From Scilla litardierei (taxonomy: Eukaryota; Streptophyta; Magnoliopsida; Asparagales; Asparagaceae), in the NCBI GenBank assembly GCA_030789695.1, contig CM061132.1, positions 151,040,597-151,104,596 on the forward strand: a stretch of 64,000 nucleotides of DNA, read 5' to 3'. A model generated the notes under the pieces. That model saw nothing but the letters and a program-made list of their open reading frames with translations. It ran no database searches and had not been told where the DNA came from. Shown piece after piece: positions 59,403-64,000 of the stretch. Each line of letters opens with the position of its first letter. Within the stretch, counting starts at the first letter, position 1. The position numbers and the translations under genes are program-made.

Positions 59403-59733
59403 TTACGACCTGATGGCCGGCCCAGAAAATAAAGGCCCACATAGTCTAGGCCCAAGCAAATAAGCTCGCCGATCAGCCAGTACAAGAGCGAGCCCAGAGC
59501 AAATATCTTCCACATATTTGTTCTTCCACTCAAGCTCACCCACGTTAGGTCGACCTACCTTAAGCTCGGCCTACGTGTCTGACCCATCTTTTAAGCCCTA
59601 ATTCTGACTTAAGCATCAGAGAGGCTAAGGGTTGGAATCCAACCCCGCCTTTCTGACGAGCCGCTCTTTGCGCAGGTAAGCTCGTCTGAGCAGCGAGCAA
59701 CCGGCGACTAACTCCTGGAGAGCGGCATTCAAG
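59403..59733 (+). mobile_element. LTR fragment cut by assembly gap
   Basis: Begins TGTTACGACCTGATGGCC, resembling a gypsy LTR start. It has GAGCCCAGAG and CTCGGCC motifs and runs into the gap, so its end is unknown. Confidence 0.4.
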
Positions 59734-60233
59734 NNNNNNNNNNNNNNNNNNNNNNNNNNNNNNNNNNNNNNNNNNNNNNNNNNNNNNNNNNNNNNNNNNN
59801 NNNNNNNNNNNNNNNNNNNNNNNNNNNNNNNNNNNNNNNNNNNNNNNNNNNNNNNNNNNNNNNNNNNNNNNNNNNNNNNNNNNNNNNNNNNNNNNNNNNN
59901 NNNNNNNNNNNNNNNNNNNNNNNNNNNNNNNNNNNNNNNNNNNNNNNNNNNNNNNNNNNNNNNNNNNNNNNNNNNNNNNNNNNNNNNNNNNNNNNNNNNN
60001 NNNNNNNNNNNNNNNNNNNNNNNNNNNNNNNNNNNNNNNNNNNNNNNNNNNNNNNNNNNNNNNNNNNNNNNNNNNNNNNNNNNNNNNNNNNNNNNNNNNN
60101 NNNNNNNNNNNNNNNNNNNNNNNNNNNNNNNNNNNNNNNNNNNNNNNNNNNNNNNNNNNNNNNNNNNNNNNNNNNNNNNNNNNNNNNNNNNNNNNNNNNN
60201 NNNNNNNNNNNNNNNNNNNNNNNNNNNNNNNNN
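59734..60233. other. Assembly gap, 500 Ns
   Basis: Exactly 500 N, a conventional placeholder, so the true length is unknown. Any frame read through it is meaningless. Confidence 0.99.
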
Positions 60234-60300
60234 ATTACGCGTTTTTCTCCGTGGGATTACGTGTTGAGTAAATAAGATGTTCATTCCCGAGATCCTTAGC

Positions 60301-60955
60301 ATTACTGTAGGATAACGGACTTAATACTCATCAATTTGATCGGTCGTTTTACACTATAAATGGACCGTGAATGCCGTGAAGGCCCTGGAGAAGCGTATGA
60401 AATCGGAGGCCTACAGGCTGATGCAGTCGCCTCCCGGATATGCTTCTCTCCCTGGTCTGCAAAGAGAAGAATGGCCCCCCGGGCCTTTGCGCCCTGGTTG
60501 GCTGCTCTGGGTCAATTAGGTTGGCGGTGCATGGCTACCGTCTCTCTGAGGCACAAGCACTCCCTTCTGTTCTTTTCGATCTCTTGGCTCGCAGCCAAAT
60601 TGGGCAACTCTGACTGTGGATGAAGCAGATCATAATTGTCCCTTTCCTCCCGGGGATTTCCAATTTTGGCTGCGAGCCAAGAGATCGAAAAGAACAGGAG
60701 GGAGTGCTTGTGCCTCAGAGGGCCGGTAGCCATGCACCGCCAACCTATGTGACCCAGTGCAGACATCCAGGGCGCAAAGGCCCGGGGGGCCATTCTTCTC
60801 TTCGCACTTCGCAGACCAGGGAGAGAAGCATATCCGGGAGGCGACTGCATCAGCCTGTAGGCCTCCGATTTCATACGCTTCTCCAGGGCCTTCACGGTCC
60901 ATTTAGTGTGAAATTGACCATTCAAATTGATGAGTATACTCCGTTATCCTACAGC
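60301..60955. repeat. Foldback with ~300-bp arms
   Basis: Left arm (about 60306-60606) and right arm (about 60660-60955) are near-perfect inverses around a ~55-bp spacer, for example CTCCCTGGTCTGC and GCAGACCAGGGAG. Each arm in one direction reads KALEKRMKSEAYRLMQSPPG and continues YASLPGL, which looks like a captured gene piece of unknown family. The open frames at 60360 (plus) and 60902 (minus) are the same arm sequence. Confidence 0.85.
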
Positions 60956-61672
60956 GAGCCCTAATGCCTGACGCTTACGGTAGAAATGGACGATGGAATT
61001 CAACCAGTTATCTTTTCACGTAAAGCTAAATGGTTGCTGTTGGAAACTTACGCAATGGTGGTAATAAACGCAACGAAGGGCTATCGTCCATTTATAAACA
61101 TGCATGCCCGATGAATGCCTTCCATATGTGAGCATTTCGCCTTCCACTCCTCGACTATACACTCCATATCCATCTCCTCTTTATAAACTCCATCCAAACC
61201 ATTAAATCCTTCATCATTTCACTATACCTCGTCTATGACACACAAACACTCCCTCCTGTTCTTTCCGATCGCGAAGATAAAAAGCTCATTCTATTTGTTA
61301 TGCAACCATTTGGTGTTGTTCGACGCCTCATGTGAATCGGAGTTTCTCTAGGTGTCTTTGAAACGGCTACATACCTGACTGCAGGTTACACCGACGCATG
61401 CTATGACTACACTCATAGCCAGCCGATGATGGCAGAAAATCGGCAACGACGGTAATAAACGGAACGAAGATGGTCGCCCGGTGAACTCGCGGAAGTTGAC
61501 GGGGAAGCACGCAGATCACACCGACAATCACATGTTTCAGTTTGTAAGAGCATAGGCTAATGAATCAGTTTGGATCTGTATCAGTATGTACATCAATATA
61601 TTTGAATGGCTGGGTCATTTTCAAATTAACATCAACTAGAATATGTATGAGACTTAATCTACACTTTACCTA

Positions 61673-61712
61673 AACGCGCACAACGGGCATAATTCTGCTG
61701 GTTGTGCGCGTT
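61673..61712. repeat. GCGCAC stem-loop
   Basis: AACGCGCACAAC (61673-61684) and GTTGTGCGCGTT (61701-61712) form a perfect 12-bp stem with a 16-nt loop. Weaker versions recur at about 61882-61925 and 61958-62005, with a further half-copy at 62040. Confidence 0.8.
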
Positions 61713-62507
61713 TAAGTATGATGAAATTTGGAATGTGATTGATTCACTGCGCTGGTGCGAGCACTGCGAGGTGGAATTAAAATTATAGCATCTCACAAAT
61801 ATGCTCAAAGCGCAAAACGGTCAAATTTATTCCCGTGGGGGGGGGGTTGAGCAAATTTGTCATCGACGCAACTATAGAGCTTAACGCGCACAACGATCAT
61901 AATTCTGCATGTTGTGTGCTTTGCGAAATTATGTTAGCAATAACAAATTTGCTGAATGCGCACACCGGGTCAAAGTGACCATCTGGCGATACTTGTTGTG
62001 CGCTTTGAGCAAAATTTTAAACCATTAAAAATTTGCTAACCGCGCACAACGGCCAAAATATAAATTTTGCCAGCTCACTTGCCACTGGTCATACATTCTT
62101 GGGAAAATCACATGTCTGGTATCAATCAGCAGTAGATTCAGGAGCAGTATTTTCTTATTCACGAGCACCCTTCTGTAGCTTGACGGGGTCTTCGATGTAG
62201 CCACACAGTTAATATGGTACTGCATCAGTCACATCCTCATTGACCCATCTGCATTGTGCGCATTGAGCAATTCCCGTTTTCCATGCGTTTTGCGCGAGAA
62301 TCAATTATAATAGTTTTTCTCTTCTGTATTATTTAGCCGGGGTGCGTGTCGAATAAAATGTATTAAAAAATCTTAGTGGAGAGTAGTATTGTCGGGAGTA
62401 ATTTTCCTATTAGCATCAATGTTGATCAAGGCGAAAAATCGTTGAGTTTCCTTGTTATGCGCGGAGAGTAATTAACCAATTTTGGTCCAGATGCTAAAAT
62501 AATTGGG

Positions 62508-64000
62508 ATTACGAGATTTTCGCGTTGGTATTCCGCGGTTTGCGCGTTGAGTAAATAATTGTTGATTCCCGAGATCCATTGCATTACTGTAGGATTAAGG
62601 ACTTATTATACGCTTCATTTTGATTGCTCCAATTCCCCTATAAAATTGGCGGACAAGGAGCACTCATCTTCTCACAAGTTCATCTACTTTCTTCCATCAT
62701 CTTCTTCTTTATTTGCCCCCACAACCTTCCTATTGAAACAGTAAGTCCTTCAGCTGTTCGTGCATGCTTGATATAGATATCAGTTATTGCTATCAAGCAT
62801 GCACGATAGCATTCATTCAGCTGTTCGTCCATTTATAATCAGGGATTCCCGAAAAAGGGTTTCCATATGACCGTCCCCGAAACTGGGCACCCAGGTCAAC
62901 CGCCCAAGAAGTACTGATCAGGGGGACATAACCAGCACATTGTGTCAAGTATGATACATACTTGACAGCCGGTTACAACGACGCGTGCAATGACGACACT
63001 CCTATCATGTTTCACTGTTGCCGACAGTCGGCAACGACGATAATAAACGTAACGACGATGGTCGACCGAGGTAACTAGATGGTTATAGATTGTTATGGAC
63101 GCCTCCCCCAAGCTTTTAACAGTTCATTTTTTTGCTTTTAGCGATCGAGGATCATCTCATCCTTCTTAAGATCATCGAACTTTGTCCGCTCCTTCGGAAT
63201 ACCCTTCAAGATTGAAGCACGAACAACGTCCTCGGGCCCAGGAAGTATCGAAATTACTGTAACCATTGATCCAGACGTTTTAGAATGCTTCGTTGGATGC
63301 GAGCCGTTGCGCCCGCCAATGTTCCAGGTTCAAAAACATGGATTTTTTAACCTGGAACATAGGAGGGCACAAGGGCTCGCATCCAACGAAGCATTCTAGA
63401 ACGTCTGGATCAATGGTTACAGTAATTTCACCATATTCCCACTCGATTGTTCTTCATTTTCTTATTCAATTTGGATTCGAACCAAGAGATCGAAAACAAA
63501 AGGAGGGATTGCTGTTGCCTCAGAGGGACGGTAGCCATGCACCGCCAACCTATGTGACCAAGGGCCGCCATCCAGGCTTAATCATATGTATCAGTTTGTA
63601 AGAGCATAGGCTAATGAATCAGTTTGGATCTGTATCAGTCTGTATGTACAGCAATATATTTGAATGGCTGGTTAATTTTTAAAATGTCATCAATTTGAAT
63701 ATGTATGAGATTTAATCTATAATTTTGCAAGCAGTTTGTGAATTCTATTGAATATGCCTTCAGATTGAAAATGTATCAGATTTATTTTTAAAGTTTGTAT
63801 GTAGTTTCTGAGTCAGAGTGAATAAGTATCCAGTTTAATCTACAATGTTTTCAGATTGAACAAGTATAATAAGACTTAAAGCTAAAAGTTTGGATGTAGG
63901 GTTGGTTGGAATTCAGACTAAGTATGATGAAATTTGGAATTTGATTGATTCACTGCGGTGGCGCGCAGTGGGAGTAAACTTATAGCATCTCACAAATATG
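62508..64000. repeat. ~2.2-kb tandem unit, copy B (runs off window)
   Basis: Same landmarks as copy A at about 62540, 63020, 63600 and 63925-64000. It contains a 62760-62804 stem-loop (GTGCATGCTTGATA...TATCAAGCATGCAC) and the 63250-63429 hairpin instead of the big foldback. 63470-63575 matches the right arm of copy A's foldback (GCCTCAGAGGGxCGGTAGCC). Confidence 0.7.
63250..63429. repeat. 81-bp-arm hairpin
   Basis: The left arm 63250-63330 starts GAAATTACTGTAACC and the right arm 63349-63429 ends GGTTACAGTAATTTC. They pair almost throughout around an 18-nt loop. The arms contain TCGTTGGATGCGAGCC. A transcript would form a long dsRNA-like stem. Confidence 0.9.

Larger units (their letters stand above)
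60234..61803. repeat. ~2.2-kb tandem unit, copy A
   Basis: Landmarks occur in the same order as in copy B. GTTGAGTAAATAA...TTCCCGAGATCC...GCATTACTGTAGGAT is near the start, CGGCAACGACGGTAATAAACG in the middle, AGAGCATAGGCTAATGAATC later, and GATTGATTCACTGCG...CATCTCACAAATATG at the end. Offsets to copy B are 2.20-2.27 kb. Copy A additionally carries the large foldback. Confidence 0.75.

Noticed and set aside
59625..60302. 225-codon minus frame
   Set aside because: Most of it is the N gap, so the frame has no meaning.
60360..60925. Mirror-image open frames in the foldback as separate genes
   Set aside because: They are the two arms of one inverted repeat read from opposite strands, with incompatible ends and no gene context.
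1..64000. tRNA, rRNA or other structural RNA genes
   Set aside because: I saw no A/B box pair with cloverleaf or rRNA-like sequence. The only tRNA-like strings are retroelement primer-binding sites. Reading by eye could miss a small RNA gene.

Overview
The window is plant nuclear DNA. The evidence is a plant-type MUS81 gene with GT-AG introns, Helitrons with angiosperm-style ends, gypsy, copia and LINE remnants, and a hAT element. The species cannot be named from the sequence. The very large, transposon-filled introns suggest a repeat-rich flowering plant. One run of 500 Ns (59,734-60,233) is an assembly gap of standard size.

The only gene I can reconstruct is MUS81, the structure-selective endonuclease subunit. 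It runs on the minus strand from the ATG at 55,679 to the stop at 3,375. I could place 16 exons by hand. All have GT-AG borders and compatible phases, and together they give 1,914 nt (637 residues plus stop). The N-terminal HhH region, winged-helix region, ERCC4 nuclease core (DDRE and VERKxxxD) and C-terminal HhH2 are all present and uninterrupted. The coding sequence is only about 3.7% of a 52.3-kb locus. Almost everything between 3.4 and 55.3 kb is MUS81 intron that has received mobile elements.

Layout: 1-3.37 kb is the region downstream of MUS81, with a small hairpin repeat, a triple G-box repeat and one unassigned possible exon. 3.4-9.8 kb holds exons 16-12, with a solo LTR in intron 13 and an inverted-arm element in intron 12. 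9.8-19.8 kb is intron 11. It carries a Helitron family whose members contain perfect 15-bp GC-rich arrays (45, 53, 28 and 22 units), a triplicated array-plus-flank segment, a second small Helitron and an old inverted relative. 19.8-28.8 kb holds exons 11-3. 28.8-55.3 kb is intron 2, a nest of elements: a split plus-strand LINE, a minus-strand LTR element inserted into it, a copia-like element inside that, a solo LTR, a gag-only gypsy element with a perfect TSD, a hAT element with an 8-bp TSD, and an RTE-type LINE remnant. 55.3-55.8 kb holds exons 1-2 and the proximal promoter with telo-box motifs.

Upstream of MUS81 (56.2-64 kb) are a gypsy pol fragment, a copia-type LTR, another LTR fragment cut by the gap, and a tandemly duplicated ~2.2-kb unit rich in inverted repeats (a ~300-bp-arm foldback, an 81-bp-arm hairpin and GCGCAC stem-loops).

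The most unusual signal is the nested tandem structure of the Helitron arrays in intron 11. 15-bp units form arrays, arrays alternate with a ~95-bp tail, and array, tail and 606 bp of host flank have been triplicated.
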